A stretch of DNA of 64,000 nt, from assembly GCF_000278215.1 (NCBI RefSeq), contig NZ_JH725064.1, positions 367,587 to 431,586 of the forward strand, in the 5' to 3' direction. Positions 29,793 through 41,378 of the stretch are shown here, piece after piece (the first letter of the stretch is position 1; each line of letters starts with the position of its first letter). A program made the position numbers and the translations under genes. The stretch is from Bartonella rattimassiliensis 15908. GTDB taxonomy: Bacteria; Pseudomonadota; Alphaproteobacteria; Rhizobiales; Rhizobiaceae. Under the pieces are notes generated by a model. That model was not told where the DNA came from. It made no database searches and worked only from the letters and a program-made list of their open reading frames with translations.

Positions 29793-31247
29793 ATGCAAAA
29801 TGAAATAATAACGCAATTAGTCTTAATTCTTCCAGAGATTTTAATAGCATTAGGGGGAATAGTATTGCTTTTGGTTGGTGTTTATTCCAATGTATGTTCC
29901 TCTTTATCTGTAACGGGGCTAGCCATTGCTCTTTTTGTGGCAACCATTGTTATGATTATTATTTTTCCAAAGACTGGCTTATTTCAAACCAATGCACTCA
30001 TTATTGATTCTTTTGGTCGTTATATGAAAATCTTAACGCTTATTGGTGCACTTTTTGCTCTTATTATGTCTGTTGGTTTTAATAGTTCTCAAAAGTCTGA
30101 TATATTTGAATTTCCTGTGCTTGTTCTTTTAGCAACTCTTGGCATGATGCTGATGATTTCAGCGGGTAATATGCTGTCACTTTATATGGGGTTGGAATTA
30201 CAATCTTTAGCTTTATATGTCCTTGCTGCAATTAATCGTGATAATGTAAAATCTTCTGAGGCTGGTATAAAATATTTTGTTTTAGGGGCGTTGTCTTCAG
30301 GATTATTGCTTTATGGTATTTCCTTGCTTTATGGCTTTACTGGTCAAATTGGTTTTCACGAAATTGCCATTGCTTTGAAAGGTGAAAATTTACAATTGGG
30401 GGTTATTTTTTCAATTGTTTTTATTTTAGCTGGTTTGGCTTTCAAAATTTCTGCAGTTCCATTTCATATGTGGACTCCTGATGTTTATGAAGGAGCCCCA
30501 ACACCTATTACAGCATTTTTTGCTGGTGCTCCTAAAATTGCTGCGATGGCACTCATTATTCGTCTTATGGTTATGACCTTTATTCCACTCAGTAGTTTTG
30601 ATGGTTCTATGCCTGCATGGCAGCAAATTTTGGTGTTTATGGCGTTGACATCAATGATACTTGGTGCATTTGCTGCAATTGGTCAGAGCAATATTAAGCG
30701 TTTGATGGCTTATTCATCAATTGGTCACATGGGATATGCGCTTGTTGGTTTAGCTGCTGGAGATATGCTTGGAATAAAAAGTGTTATTCTTTATATGACT
30801 ATTTATCTTGGCATGACAATCGGTTCATTTGCTTTTATTCTTGGAATGCGGTCTAGGAGTGGTAATGTTGAAAATATTTATGACCTTTCAGGGTTAGCAA
30901 AGACAAATCCGTTTATGGCCGTTGTGATGACAATACAATTTTTCTCGCTAGCAAGCATACCACCTATGGCCGGTTTTTTTGGGAAATGGTATACATTTTC
31001 TGCTGCTGTCCATGCTGGTCTTACTCCGCTCGCTGTCATTGGGATGATAGCATCTGTTATTGGAGCTTTTTACTATTTGCGAGTCATTAAAATTATGTGG
31101 TTTGATGATGCAAAAGCGCATTTTGTCGCTTTATCAAATGAACTTCGAGTTTGTCTTGGTCTTTCTGCGTTATTTATTTTATTTTATATACTTTTGGGAG
31201 TTTGGTTCGCTGAGTTAGCAGAAAAAGCAGCAGCAGCACTGTTTTAA
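29793..31247 (+). CDS. nuoN: NADH-quinone oxidoreductase subunit N
   Basis: A 484-residue antiporter-like subunit with 14 helices, last of the nuo operon. [18 protein letters not shown] contains the functional glutamate, and [39 protein letters not shown] the lysine helix. ATG 29793 is better spaced from GGAAG than ATG 29787 two codons upstream. birA starts four bases after its stop, so the operon probably continues. Confidence 0.95.
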   Translation: MQNEIITQLVLILPEILIALGGIVLLLVGVYSNVCSSLSVTGLAIALFVATIVMIIIFPKTGLFQTNALIIDSFGRYMKILTLIGALFALIMSVGFNSSQKSDIFEFPVLVLLATLGMMLMISAGNMLSLYMGLELQSLALYVLAAINRDNVKSSEAGIKYFVLGALSSGLLLYGISLLYGFTGQIGFHEIAIALKGENLQLGVIFSIVFILAGLAFKISAVPFHMWTPDVYEGAPTPITAFFAGAPKIAAMALIIRLMVMTFIPLSSFDGSMPAWQQILVFMALTSMILGAFAAIGQSNIKRLMAYSSIGHMGYALVGLAAGDMLGIKSVILYMTIYLGMTIGSFAFILGMRSRSGNVENIYDLSGLAKTNPFMAVVMTIQFFSLASIPPMAGFFGKWYTFSAAVHAGLTPLAVIGMIASVIGAFYYLRVIKIMWFDDAKAHFVALSNELRVCLGLSALFILFYILLGVWFAELAEKAAAALF

Positions 31248-31251
31248 TGAT

Positions 31252-32055
31252 ATGGTTTATATTTTATCAGATTTTGCACAAAAACAAGGATACACTGTTG
31301 AATCGCATAGAATTGTTGATTCAACCAATCTTATTGCACAACGAAAAGCACAAACTGGACATCAAGGTTACCTTTGGATTGTTGCACAAGAACAATTACA
31401 GGGAAGAGCGAGAAGAGGGAGGACTTGGTCTAGTCCAAAAGGGAATCTTTATTCTAGTCTTTTGTTAATTGATGATATTGTCCATCAAACTGCTGCCCAA
31501 CTTGGTTTTGTTGCTGGCGTAAGTGTGGCAGAGGCAATAAAACAATTTATAAAAGATGAAAAGCAAGCAAATGATATTGTGAGTTTAAAATGGCCAAATG
31601 ATATTTTGCTCAAAGGAATGAAAAGCTCTGGAGTTTTGCTCGAAATTTTTAAATTGTCATCACAACAATATGCGTTGGTTATTGGTATTGGAATAAATGT
31701 GAAATATAATTATGAAGAAGCACCCTATCCCACTTCAAGCTTAAAGAATATTGGTTTGCATATTGAAGCAGAACAGTTATTTACGGTTTTGACAGAGTGT
31801 TTTTCTAAAAATTACCTTCTTTGGAAACAAACAGGAGGAAGCGATGTAATTCGCGAAAAATGGCTTTTATACTCTGCTCATCTTGGGCAGAATGTCAAAA
31901 TAATCAATGATGAGAAAGTTATCGAGGGTATTTTTGATGGTCTTGATAGTAATTTTAACTGCATCATAAAACAAAGAAATGGTCAGATAGCCATTATAAC
32001 AGCTGGAGATGTTCATTTTGGTTCGGCTGCTTCTATTAATGCAGGCCGTTATTAA
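31252..32055 (+). CDS. birA: Biotin--[acetyl-CoA-carboxylase] ligase
   Basis: A 267-residue biotin protein ligase that attaches biotin to the carboxylase carrier protein. The biotinyl-AMP loop is GRARRGRTWSSPKGN (about residues 52-66), and the lysine motif is KWPNDILLKG. It lacks the N-terminal winged helix found in repressor-type BirA, so it should be an enzyme only. Its position directly after nuoN follows a common alphaproteobacterial order. Confidence 0.93.
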   Translation: MVYILSDFAQKQGYTVESHRIVDSTNLIAQRKAQTGHQGYLWIVAQEQLQGRARRGRTWSSPKGNLYSSLLLIDDIVHQTAAQLGFVAGVSVAEAIKQFIKDEKQANDIVSLKWPNDILLKGMKSSGVLLEIFKLSSQQYALVIGIGINVKYNYEEAPYPTSSLKNIGLHIEAEQLFTVLTECFSKNYLLWKQTGGSDVIREKWLLYSAHLGQNVKIINDEKVIEGIFDGLDSNFNCIIKQRNGQIAIITAGDVHFGSAASINAGRY

Positions 32056-32101
32056 AAAATTATTTCACCATCAGATTATCTTAATGATTTGGGAGATGTT
32101 T

Positions 32102-33778
32102 ATGGCCGTAGCCAATGAGAATGAATTTGTTTTTTTACCTCTGGGAGGCGTAGGTGAAATAGGGATGAATCTAGCTGCTTACGGATTTGGGCCACAAAAT
32201 CTTCGTGAATGGCTGCTTGTTGATATGGGGGTGAGTTTTGCTGGTCCTGAATTACCAGGAGCAGATCTTGTGTTACCTGATATCCGTTTTCTGGAAGATG
32301 AAAAACATAATGTGCGCGGTCTTATTTTGACTCATGCTCATGAAGATCATTATGGGGCGGTTCTTGATTTATGGCCAAAATTACAAGTTCCAATTTACTG
32401 TACACCTTTTACGGCAGGATTATTGGAAATTAAAAAACAAGCAGATTTTGAATCTCACAAAATATCACTTACTATTTTTCAAGCTGGTGATTGTTTTCAG
32501 GTAGGTTCCTTTTCTGTAGAGGCGATAGCTGTTAACCATTCAATACCAGAATCTGTCTCTTTGGCAATTACAACGTCTTTAGGGACAGTGGTTCATACTG
32601 GCGATTGGAAAATTGATCATACCCCTTCATTCGGGGATTTAACGAATGAAAAAAGATTTCGTGCTTTAGGCAATAAGGGTGTTTTAGCCTTGCTTTGTGA
32701 TTCTACAAATGCGTGTCGGGATGGTATCTCTCCATCAGAGCAGCAGGTTCAAACCAGTCTTTCAGAGATTATTTCGAAAGCTGAAGGGCGCGTTGCGGTA
32801 GCAACTTTTGCTTCTAATATTGGTCGGATACGTTCTATTGCACTTGCATCTGAAGCTTCTGGGCGTAAAGTGCTTGTCATTGGACGTTCCCTTAAGCGAA
32901 GTATTATGGTTGCACAAGAGCTTGGTTATATGCATGGTTTAGCGCCATTTGTAACGGAAGATGATTATGGTTACATCCCACGTAGAGAACTTGTTTTAAT
33001 TGTCACAGGAAGCCAAGGTGAACCATGTGCTGCTTTGGCTAAACTGTCACGTGATGGAATGAAGAATATTGCACTTTCCGCTGGTGATATAGTTATTTAT
33101 TCATCACGAAGTATTCCAGGAAACGAAAAGGCGATTATTGAGGTACAAAATCGTTTTATTAGTTTGGGTATTGGAATTATTACGAATGAAGATGCACTGG
33201 TTCATGTTTCAGGTCATCCCCGTCGTTCGGAACTTTTACAAATGTATGATTGGGTAAAACCACAGATCCTTGTTCCTGTTCATGGAGAAGCAATGCATCT
33301 TAAAGCTCAGGCAACTTTAGCACGTCAAGCAGGTATTAAAACTGTTATGGATATCAGAAATGGCCATATGTTACGTCTTGCACCAGAGCCTATAAAAGTT
33401 GTTGATCAAGTTCCTGTTGGGCGCATTTATAAGGATGGCTGCTTAATTGGGGATGAAGATGAATTAGGGATTCGTGAACGACGAAAACTAAGTTACGCTG
33501 GTCATGTTACTATTTCTCTTCTTATAAATAATAAGTATGAATTATTAGGGGATATAGGTCTAACAACATTTGGGTTACCTCAAAGTAATGAAGAGGGGGA
33601 AAGTTTGAAAGACATTCTTTTAGATATTGTTGAAAATACAATTTATAGTATTCCACGTATGAAACGGAAAAATAATGAACTTGTGCGGGAAGCAATACGA
33701 CGTGCAGTGAGAGCAGCTATTTATGAAATTTGGCAAAAAAAACCCATCTGTACAGTTTTTTTACATCAGTCAAAATAA
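32102..33778 (+). CDS. rnj: Ribonuclease J
   Basis: A 558-residue metallo-beta-lactamase/beta-CASP nuclease for RNA processing and decay. The metal motif HAHEDH is at residues 78-83 (H78, H80, D82, H83), HTGDWKIDHTP follows, and the beta-CASP part contains FASNIGRIRSIALAS and GHPRRSELLQMYDW. ATG 32102 has GGGAG six bases upstream; earlier in-frame codons would run into birA. Downstream are about 200 bases of AT-rich spacer. Confidence 0.94.
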   Translation: MAVANENEFVFLPLGGVGEIGMNLAAYGFGPQNLREWLLVDMGVSFAGPELPGADLVLPDIRFLEDEKHNVRGLILTHAHEDHYGAVLDLWPKLQVPIYCTPFTAGLLEIKKQADFESHKISLTIFQAGDCFQVGSFSVEAIAVNHSIPESVSLAITTSLGTVVHTGDWKIDHTPSFGDLTNEKRFRALGNKGVLALLCDSTNACRDGISPSEQQVQTSLSEIISKAEGRVAVATFASNIGRIRSIALASEASGRKVLVIGRSLKRSIMVAQELGYMHGLAPFVTEDDYGYIPRRELVLIVTGSQGEPCAALAKLSRDGMKNIALSAGDIVIYSSRSIPGNEKAIIEVQNRFISLGIGIITNEDALVHVSGHPRRSELLQMYDWVKPQILVPVHGEAMHLKAQATLARQAGIKTVMDIRNGHMLRLAPEPIKVVDQVPVGRIYKDGCLIGDEDELGIRERRKLSYAGHVTISLLINNKYELLGDIGLTTFGLPQSNEEGESLKDILLDIVENTIYSIPRMKRKNNELVREAIRRAVRAAIYEIWQKKPICTVFLHQSK

Positions 33779-33981
33779 AAAGTTTTCATATTATGTTGTT
33801 TTAAAAGAGAAAAGAAGGTTTTTATTTTACTGCTCAATTAAGAAAATAGAGAATAGAGCACATAAATTTTTAAACAATAAGATCGTAATATTTGCAAGTA
33901 TTCAGAATGCAGCTATAGATGAATAGAGGGTGTGTTAAATTGTTCCAATATGATAGATCTAATTAGGAGTTAATTATTTCA
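33779..33981. other. AT-rich spacer between rnj and proS
   Basis: No gene is supported. TGCTC and GAGCA arms (about 33828-33859) could pair around a 20-base loop. The only ribosome-site-like element is TTAGGAGTTA just before proS. Confidence 0.5.
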
Positions 33982-35307
33982 ATGCGTCTTTCTCAATATT
34001 TCCTTCCACTTTTAAAAGAGAATCCTAAAGAAGCAGAAATTGTTTCTCATCGCTTTATGTTGCGTGCTGGGATGATTAAACAACAAACATCAGGGATTTA
34101 TTCTTGGCTTCCTTTAGGAAAAAAAGTACTTGATAAAGTGTGTAGAATTATTCGTGAAGAGCAAGAACGTGCTGGTGCAATAGAAATATTGATGCCTATA
34201 ATTCAATCCGCTGATCTTTGGCGTGAAAGTGGTCGTTATGATGATTATGGCTTGGAAATGCTTCGCATTAAAGATCGCCAAAAGCGTGATTTACTTTATG
34301 GTCCCACCAATGAAGAGATGGTAACAGATATTTTTCGCTCATATATTCGTTCTTATAAAGATCTTCCACTTAATTTGTATCATATTCAATGGAAGTTTCG
34401 TGATGAGATTCGCCCACGTTTTGGTGTGATGCGGGCAAGAGAATTTTTAATGAAAGATGCCTATTCTTTTGATCTTGATTATGAAGGCTCTAAAACATCA
34501 TATAATCGTATGTTTGTTGCTTATTTACGTACTTTTTCTCGCCTTGGTTTAAAAGCAATTCCCATGCGTGCTGATACAGGTCCAATTGGGGGGGAACTTA
34601 GTCATGAGTTTATCATTTTGGCTGAAACAGGAGAGAGCACTATTTTCTGTGATAGACAATTTCTTGAACTCACCGTTCCTCATCATTCAATCGATTTTAG
34701 TGATAAAGCTATTTTAGATGATACTGTCAAACAGTGGACATCTTTTTATGCAGCGACAGAAGAAATGCATAATGAAAAAGAATGGGTTAAAATTTCTGAG
34801 AAAAATCGTCTTTCAGCGCGTGGTATTGAAGTTGGACATATTTTCCACTTTGGCACTAAATATTCTGCTCCCATGGGAGCAAAAGTTATGGGGCAAGATG
34901 GAAAAGAACATGTGGTTTCTATGGGATCTTATGGTATTGGACCTTCACGTCTTGTTGCAGCAGCTATTGAGGCTTCTCATGATGAAAATGGTATTATTTG
35001 GCCAAAATCGATGGCACCGTTCGATTTCGGGATTATCAATATGAAACCCAATGATGAAAAATGTACACATACATGTGAATTTCTTTATCAGGGATTAAAG
35101 GATGCAGGTTTTGATCCATTATTAGATGATAGAAATGAACGTCCTGGAGCAAAATTTGCAACAATGGATTTGATTGGCTTACCAACGCAAATCATTGTTG
35201 GTCCTCACAGTATTGCACAAAATGAAGTTGAAATTAAAGATCGAAAAACAGGTGTAAAAAAAATTTTAAAGGTTGAAGATATCCCCAGCCAGCTTTCTAT
35301 AATTTAA
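33982..35307 (+). CDS. proS: Proline--tRNA ligase
   Basis: A 441-residue class II synthetase of the short alphaproteobacterial type, which lacks the editing (YbaK-like) insertion of the ~570-residue bacterial enzyme. Motif 2 appears in [28 protein letters not shown], motif 3 in [15 protein letters not shown], and the anticodon-binding domain occupies the last ~100 residues. TTAGGAG lies 10-16 bases before ATG 33982. The ABC transporter pair follows after 11 bases. Confidence 0.95.
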   Translation: MRLSQYFLPLLKENPKEAEIVSHRFMLRAGMIKQQTSGIYSWLPLGKKVLDKVCRIIREEQERAGAIEILMPIIQSADLWRESGRYDDYGLEMLRIKDRQKRDLLYGPTNEEMVTDIFRSYIRSYKDLPLNLYHIQWKFRDEIRPRFGVMRAREFLMKDAYSFDLDYEGSKTSYNRMFVAYLRTFSRLGLKAIPMRADTGPIGGELSHEFIILAETGESTIFCDRQFLELTVPHHSIDFSDKAILDDTVKQWTSFYAATEEMHNEKEWVKISEKNRLSARGIEVGHIFHFGTKYSAPMGAKVMGQDGKEHVVSMGSYGIGPSRLVAAAIEASHDENGIIWPKSMAPFDFGIINMKPNDEKCTHTCEFLYQGLKDAGFDPLLDDRNERPGAKFATMDLIGLPTQIIVGPHSIAQNEVEIKDRKTGVKKILKVEDIPSQLSII

Positions 35308-35318
35308 TAGGAAATATT

Positions 35319-36587
35319 ATGAAAAGGCTGAAAAATAAAAGTTTTTCATCTTATGAGTGGATGGTTGCTTTTCGTTATATGATTCCCAATAAGAAACATG
35401 TCGTTGCATCTGTAATTTCAATTATTTCTCTTATTGGGATTATGTTAGGCGTATTTGCTTTGGTTGTTGTTATGGCAGTGATGAATGGCTTTCGTACAGA
35501 ACTTCTCAATCGTATTCTTGGTATGAATGGACATCTTATTGTTCAAACAATTGATTCTGGTTTTTCTGATTATAAAACTCTTATTTCTTCTTTAGAATCT
35601 ACAAAGGGTGTGAAATTTGCTTTGCCTGTTATTGAAGCTCAAGCGCTTGTTCAAGGTGAGATTCAAGGAGGTTCTGGCGCTTTAGTTCGCGGTATGCGCA
35701 AGCAAGATCTAGAAAAGCTCAAAATAGTCTCTCAAAATATTAAATTAGGATCGATTACTCAATTTGATAAGGAAGAAGGTGTTGCAATTGGAAGTGGTTT
35801 AGCAGAAAAATTGGGACTTACAATTGGAAGAGATATTCGTATTATCACTCCAGATGGTGATGAGACTCCTTTTGGCGTTACCCCGCGTGTGAAAGCTTAT
35901 AAAGTCGTTGCTATTTTTGAAGTTGGTATGTCTGAATATGATTCAATATTCATCTTTATGCCCCTTCATGAAGCACAAATGTTTTTTAATTTAGGAGATA
36001 AGGTTCAGTCTTTAGAGCTATTTCTAAATGATCCTGATACCGTTGATCAAATAAAACCTGTTGTAGAAAAAACGATTGATGAGCAGGTCTACTTAATTGA
36101 TTGGCGTACACGCAATCAGGCTTTTTTTTCAGCCTTACAGATTGAACGAAATGTTATGTTTTTCATTCTTTCCTTGATCATTCTTGTTGCTGCTTTAAAT
36201 ATTATTTCAGGCCTGATTATGCTTGTAAAAGATAAAAGTCATGATATTGCCATTTTACGCACGATGGGTGCCCAACAGAGCGCAATTTTGCGTATATTTA
36301 TCATCACAGGAATGATGATTGGTTTTATTGGAACGATATTAGGCTTAATTTTAGGTGTTATCGCGACTGCAAATATTAATCGTATTCAAGAGTTTATATC
36401 TTGGTTATTTAATGTCGATGTTTTTAATCCTCAACTTTATTTTTTAACAAAATTGCCTGCACAAATTGATTGGAAACAGACTGTTTTGGTTGCTATAATG
36501 GCTTTATTCTTATCATTTCTTGCTGCTCTCATTCCGGCATGGCGTGCCGCTAAGCTAGATCCTGTCCAAGCTTTGAGGTATGAATAA
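35319..36587 (+). CDS. lolC: Lipoprotein-releasing ABC transporter permease (LolC/LolE family)
   Basis: A 422-residue inner-membrane permease that extracts outer-membrane lipoproteins and hands them to LolA. One transmembrane helix lies at about residues 25-50, a large periplasmic domain follows, and three helices at about 275-405 form the FtsX domain ([23 protein letters not shown]). A single permease gene suggests a LolC/E dimer of one polypeptide, as in many alphaproteobacteria. The stop overlaps the lolD start. Confidence 0.92.
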   Translation: MKRLKNKSFSSYEWMVAFRYMIPNKKHVVASVISIISLIGIMLGVFALVVVMAVMNGFRTELLNRILGMNGHLIVQTIDSGFSDYKTLISSLESTKGVKFALPVIEAQALVQGEIQGGSGALVRGMRKQDLEKLKIVSQNIKLGSITQFDKEEGVAIGSGLAEKLGLTIGRDIRIITPDGDETPFGVTPRVKAYKVVAIFEVGMSEYDSIFIFMPLHEAQMFFNLGDKVQSLELFLNDPDTVDQIKPVVEKTIDEQVYLIDWRTRNQAFFSALQIERNVMFFILSLIILVAALNIISGLIMLVKDKSHDIAILRTMGAQQSAILRIFIITGMMIGFIGTILGLILGVIATANINRIQEFISWLFNVDVFNPQLYFLTKLPAQIDWKQTVLVAIMALFLSFLAALIPAWRAAKLDPVQALRYE

Positions 36588-37267
36588 TGACAGCTATTTT
36601 AGAGCTTGTAGAGATTGAAAGACACTTTTTCGAAAATCATAAGCCGCTCATTGTTTTAAATAAAGCAAATTTTATTCTTAATCGTGGTGAACTTGTCGCA
36701 CTTGTTGCACCATCTGGAGCTGGAAAATCAACACTTCTTCATATTGCTGGGTTATTAGAAAAACCAACGGCTGGTGATGTGAAGTTACGGGGCGTTTCTT
36801 GTGCAAAACGCTCTGATAGCGAGCGAACAGCTATAAGGCGAAATGATATTGGTTTTGTCTATCAATTTCATCATTTACTTCCAGAGTTTACAGCTTTAGA
36901 AAACGTCATGATACCACAAATGATAGCAGGCTTAAAAAAATCCATAGCAGAGGATCGTGCACGTAAATTATTAACGTATCTACGTGTTTCTCATCGTACG
37001 AACCATCGCCCCTCAGAGTTATCAGGAGGAGAACAGCAACGTGTTGCTATTGCACGTGCAGTTGCAAATGCTCCTTCAGTTCTCTTGGCTGATGAACCTA
37101 CAGGAAATCTTGATCCTGTAACATCAGCTTATGTCTTTCAAGCTTTATCTATCCTGGTTCGTCAGTCTGGTCTTGCTGCTCTTATTGCAACACATAATTA
37201 CGCTTTGGCTAAGCAAATGCACCGTAGAATTACACTTAAAGAACAAAAGATTATAGAACTTCCTTAA
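36587..37267 (+). CDS. lolD: Lipoprotein-releasing ABC transporter ATP-binding protein
   Basis: A 226-residue ATPase that powers lipoprotein release with the permease upstream. Walker A is APSGAGKST (the first Gly of the consensus is Ala), the Q-loop is [17 protein letters not shown] (LolD-type), the signature [14 protein letters not shown], and Walker [16 protein letters not shown] 36587 overlaps the lolC stop by one base. Confidence 0.94.
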   Translation: MTAILELVEIERHFFENHKPLIVLNKANFILNRGELVALVAPSGAGKSTLLHIAGLLEKPTAGDVKLRGVSCAKRSDSERTAIRRNDIGFVYQFHHLLPEFTALENVMIPQMIAGLKKSIAEDRARKLLTYLRVSHRTNHRPSELSGGEQQRVAIARAVANAPSVLLADEPTGNLDPVTSAYVFQALSILVRQSGLAALIATHNYALAKQMHRRITLKEQKIIELP

Positions 37268-37335
37268 AGGAAAGGTACAGATTTTATATTACAAATTGAA
37301 TAATTTATATTACTTTAATTCAAGGAGATTTTTTT

Positions 37336-37623
37336 ATGACAGTTTTTGTCGACGACAAAAATCAATTGAATGTGCGTCGTCGCCGATTGATTTTTCGTGC
37401 ATGGCATCGCGGTATTCGTGAAATGGATCTCATTTTTGGCCATTATGTAGAAGCTCATATTACTGAGATGAATGATAAAATGCTCTCTGAACTTGAATAT
37501 ATTATGTCTTTTGATGATCGTGATTTACTCACATGGATTACCGGAGAAATTTCACCACCCTCTAAAATTGATAGTCCACTTTTTCGTGATATTGTCAATT
37601 ATCGTAATTGCTTAAGTTATTGA
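37336..37623 (+). CDS. sdhE: FAD assembly factor SdhE (succinate dehydrogenase)
   Basis: A 95-residue DUF339/Sdh5-family protein that assists covalent flavinylation of succinate dehydrogenase. The hallmark R-G-x-x-E is at residues 25-29 (HRGIREMDL), followed by the usual acidic helical bundle ending in DLLTWITG. CAAGGAGA precedes ATG 37336. mfd starts six bases after its stop, a pairing common in Rhizobiales. Confidence 0.92.
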   Translation: MTVFVDDKNQLNVRRRRLIFRAWHRGIREMDLIFGHYVEAHITEMNDKMLSELEYIMSFDDRDLLTWITGEISPPSKIDSPLFRDIVNYRNCLSY

Positions 37624-37628
37624 TTCTG

Positions 37629-40600
37629 ATGCCTATATTTAAAAAAAATGTTATTCCCCAAAACAGTTCTGTTCATATGATATTTGATGGAGTTACTGAT
37701 GGATTTGAGGCTTTTGCGCTTGCTAAATTAAGTTCAGAAATTGCACAAGGTAGAGCGCTCATTTATGTTGTTCGCGACGGAACAAAAATTGCGCATTTAC
37801 AACAAGTTTTAAATTTTATTGAGCCCAATTTGCCCGTACTTCAATTTCCTGCATGGGATTGTTTGCCTTATGATCGCGTATCGCCAGGAATTGCTGTTAT
37901 GGCCCGTCGCCTCTCTGCATTGGCTCGCATAGCAAATTTACGTCAAAATCCACATCCTGCAATTATATTAACAACAGCAAATGCAATTATGCAAAAGCTG
38001 CCTCCTCGTGAAATGATAGAAGCTCAACTTATTCATTTACATGTTGGCCAATGCAATAATATGGAGAACTTAATTCAATTCCTAGGAATCAATGGTTTTG
38101 AGCGCGTTGCGGTTGTCCGTGATGTCGGTGAATTTGCTGTAAGAGGAGGAATACTTGATATCTTTTCTCCTATGGATGTTGAGCCTTTACGTCTTGATTT
38201 TTTTGGAGATATCCTAGAAAGCATCCGCGTATTTGATCCAGAAAGTCAAAGGACAACAAGGCAAAAAACTGAACTTTTATTACATGCAATGAATGAGATT
38301 GTTTTGACACCAGAATGCATCAGCCGTTTTAAAAGCAATTATACTCGTACATTTGGTATATCACAAAAAAATAACATGCTTTATGAAGCAATTGCTCAAG
38401 GTCGGCGTTTTGCTGGTATGGAACATTGGCTTCCATTTTTTTATGAAAACCTTGATACTTTTTTTGATCATTGTGGTAAGTTACCACTTGTTTTTGAGCA
38501 TCTCATAGAAGAAGTTTTCATTGAGCGCTATCGCCTTATTGAAGACTATTATAATGCGCGCAAAGAACGTGAAAATGATAAAGAAAATTCTACTTCTTAT
38601 CATCCAATAGACCCTAGTCTTCTCTACTTAACGTCAGAGCGTGTTTTAGAATGTGTGCAACAATCTTCACAACGTATTGATTTCTCGCCTTTTAATATTC
38701 CACAAAGTTTGGATCAAACAGTTATTCATACCAATGTTAAAAAAGGACATGATTTTGTAAAAGAGCGTCATGCGCAGGAAAAAAATGTTTTTTTAAGTGT
38801 TATTGATCATATCTCATCTTTACGTGCTGCTGGCAAAAAAGTGCTTTTAGCATGTTGGAGTGAAGGTTCTCTTAATCGTTTGATCCAAGTTCTCGATGAG
38901 TATGGATTAAAAAAAATAGATATTGCAAAATCTTTGCAGACTGTCAAAGCAACACCACGAGATCGCATATTGGCAGCTGTTATTATGATAGAACATGGTT
39001 TTGAGATTGAAGACTTGGCAATTATAGCAGAACAAGATATCCTTGGTGATCGCTTTATAAGATCGCCAAAACGGCATAAGAATAATACAAATTTTATTTC
39101 TGAAGTTTCTGCTCTGAATTCTGGCGATATTGTTGTGCATATCGACCACGGTATTGGCCAATTTGTTGGTCTAAAAACTATCACAACCACTGGAATTTTA
39201 CGAGATTGCCTTGAAATTAAATATGCTGGAGGTGATCGACTTTTTTTACCTGTCGAAAATATTGAACTTCTCTCACGTTATGGCTCAGAAGGAACAGAGG
39301 TAACTTTAGATAAATTAGGAAGTGTTGCTTGGCAAGTACGTAAAGCGCGACTTAAAAAACATTTATTAGAAATGGCAGGACAATTAATCCGTATAGCTGC
39401 AGAGCGCGTGACACGTGCCGCACCTGCTTTATTTCCACCAGTTGGACTGTTTGATGAGTTTGTTGCTTGCTTTCCCTATGAAGAAACGGAAGATCAAATA
39501 AATGCAATTGATGCTGTTTTAGACGATTTAGCTTCAGGCAAGCCGATGGATCGTTTGATATGCGGTGATGTTGGTTTTGGAAAAACCGAAGTAGCCATTC
39601 GAAGTGCTTTTGTTGCAGCATTAAATGGATATCAAGTTGCTGTTGTTGTGCCGACAACTTTGCTTTCACGTCAACATTACAAGACTTTTATTTCGCGTTT
39701 TCAAGGATTACCGGTTAAAATTGGTCATGCTTCAAGGCTTGTAAAAACAAAAGAACTTGCACAAGTTAAAAAAAGTATTTCAGATGGTACAATTGATATT
39801 GTTATTGGAACTCATGCATTATTAAGTGATGCAGTTAATTTTTTACGATTAGGCCTTCTTATCATTGATGAGGAGCAACATTTTGGGGTAAAACATAAAG
39901 AGCGTTTAAAAGAGCTTAAAAGCGATATTCATGTTCTCACACTTTCAGCAACCCCTATACCACGAACTTTAGGGTTGGCATTATCGGGGGTCCGTGAACT
40001 TTCATTAATAACAACTCCACCTATTGATAGAATGGCGGTTCGTACTTTTATCTCACCATTTGATGCACTTGTTGTGCGCGAAACATTGCTTCGAGAATAT
40101 TATCGTGGTGGGCAAAGCTTCTATGTTTGTCCCCGTATTTCTGATCTGGCTTTTGTAGAAGAATATCTCAAAACACATGTACCAGAACTCAAATTTGTTG
40201 TTGCTCATGGACAAATGCCAGCTGGACAACTTGATGATATTATGAATGCATTTTACGATGGGCAATATGATGTTTTGCTATCGACAACCATTATTGAATC
40301 GGGCATTGATATTCCAACAGCCAATACATTAATTGTGCATCGTGCTGAGATGTTTGGTCTTTCTGCTCTCTATCAGTTACGAGGAAGGGTAGGGCGTTCA
40401 AAACAGCGTGCTTATGCGCTCTTTACATTTCCAGCGAGTAAAGTTTTAACGGCTGCAGCTGATCGTCGTCTTAAAGTCTTACAATCTCTTGATACATTAG
40501 GGGCAGGCTTTCAATTAGCAAGCCATGATATGGATATTCGTGGTTCAGGTAATTTTTTAGGTGAGGAACAATCAGGACATATCAAAGAAGTTGGATTTGA

Positions 40601-41114
40601 ACTCTATCAAAAAATGCTTGAAGAAGCTGTTGCTGAATTAAAAGATGGAGAGCTAAGTGAGCATAAGCAATGGTCACCTCAAATTTCACTTGGTACAACC
40701 GTGATGATCCCAGAAAGTTTTGTACCTGATTTATCATTACGGATGGGGCTTTACCGACGCTTGACAGAACTTGAAAATTTAGACCAGATTAATGAATTCG
40801 CGGCAGAGTTAATTGATCGCTTTGGTCCTTTACCCCTTGAAGTTCAACATATCCTTAAAGTTTTTCATATCAAAATATTGTGTCGAAAAGCACATGTAGA
40901 AAAATTAGATGCTGGCCCCAGAGGCATTGTTATACAGTTTCGCAATAACTATTTTGCCAATAGTATTGCTCTTGTTCAGTGGGTGGGAAAACAAGGTTCA
41001 ATGGCAAAAATTCGTCCAGATCAAAGTATCGCTCTTATTCGAGATTGGGCTACCGTTGATGACAGACTTATTGATGCAACAATGATTATGACACAAATTG
41101 TAGAAATGATATAA
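37629..41114 (+). CDS. mfd: Transcription-repair coupling factor
   Basis: A 1161-residue SF2 translocase that removes RNA polymerase stalled at lesions and recruits UvrA. It has an N-terminal UvrB-like module (FPAWDCLPYDRVSP), an RNA-polymerase-binding domain (GDIVVHIDHGIGQFVGL), then helicase motifs: Walker A GDVGFGKTEVA, DEEQ in LLIIDEEQHFGVKH, and the TRG-region QLRGRVGRSKQRAYA. Length is near the usual 1150-1170. I start at ATG 37629 because the upstream frame overlaps sdhE with no methionine. Confidence 0.96.
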   Translation: MPIFKKNVIPQNSSVHMIFDGVTDGFEAFALAKLSSEIAQGRALIYVVRDGTKIAHLQQVLNFIEPNLPVLQFPAWDCLPYDRVSPGIAVMARRLSALARIANLRQNPHPAIILTTANAIMQKLPPREMIEAQLIHLHVGQCNNMENLIQFLGINGFERVAVVRDVGEFAVRGGILDIFSPMDVEPLRLDFFGDILESIRVFDPESQRTTRQKTELLLHAMNEIVLTPECISRFKSNYTRTFGISQKNNMLYEAIAQGRRFAGMEHWLPFFYENLDTFFDHCGKLPLVFEHLIEEVFIERYRLIEDYYNARKERENDKENSTSYHPIDPSLLYLTSERVLECVQQSSQRIDFSPFNIPQSLDQTVIHTNVKKGHDFVKERHAQEKNVFLSVIDHISSLRAAGKKVLLACWSEGSLNRLIQVLDEYGLKKIDIAKSLQTVKATPRDRILAAVIMIEHGFEIEDLAIIAEQDILGDRFIRSPKRHKNNTNFISEVSALNSGDIVVHIDHGIGQFVGLKTITTTGILRDCLEIKYAGGDRLFLPVENIELLSRYGSEGTEVTLDKLGSVAWQVRKARLKKHLLEMAGQLIRIAAERVTRAAPALFPPVGLFDEFVACFPYEETEDQINAIDAVLDDLASGKPMDRLICGDVGFGKTEVAIRSAFVAALNGYQVAVVVPTTLLSRQHYKTFISRFQGLPVKIGHASRLVKTKELAQVKKSISDGTIDIVIGTHALLSDAVNFLRLGLLIIDEEQHFGVKHKERLKELKSDIHVLTLSATPIPRTLGLALSGVRELSLITTPPIDRMAVRTFISPFDALVVRETLLREYYRGGQSFYVCPRISDLAFVEEYLKTHVPELKFVVAHGQMPAGQLDDIMNAFYDGQYDVLLSTTIIESGIDIPTANTLIVHRAEMFGLSALYQLRGRVGRSKQRAYALFTFPASKVLTAAADRRLKVLQSLDTLGAGFQLASHDMDIRGSGNFLGEEQSGHIKEVGFELYQKMLEEAVAELKDGELSEHKQWSPQISLGTTVMIPESFVPDLSLRMGLYRRLTELENLDQINEFAAELIDRFGPLPLEVQHILKVFHIKILCRKAHVEKLDAGPRGIVIQFRNNYFANSIALVQWVGKQGSMAKIRPDQSIALIRDWATVDDRLIDATMIMTQIVEMI

Positions 41115-41378
41115 CAACATTTTGTTTTAAAGCAGTTTTTCTACTTTTCAGAACTATTTTTTATTTTTATAAAATTATTCTGTTAAAATAATCTATTATT
41201 GATTTTTTATAAGAATAAAATTTAAGTTTATAATGAAATAATACCTTACATAATATTTGTTGATAGGTCTTTATTATATACGTATTGATATAATGAAGAG
41301 AATAATTTAAATGACATAAGCGCGATAAATAGAATTTGTATATAAGAATTTTCTAAAAAATTTAGGTTAAAGTAACAC

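Noticed and set aside
33723-33926. A 67-codon frame across the rnj end and spacer
   Set aside because: Overlaps rnj, lysine- and phenylalanine-rich, no ribosome site or homology.
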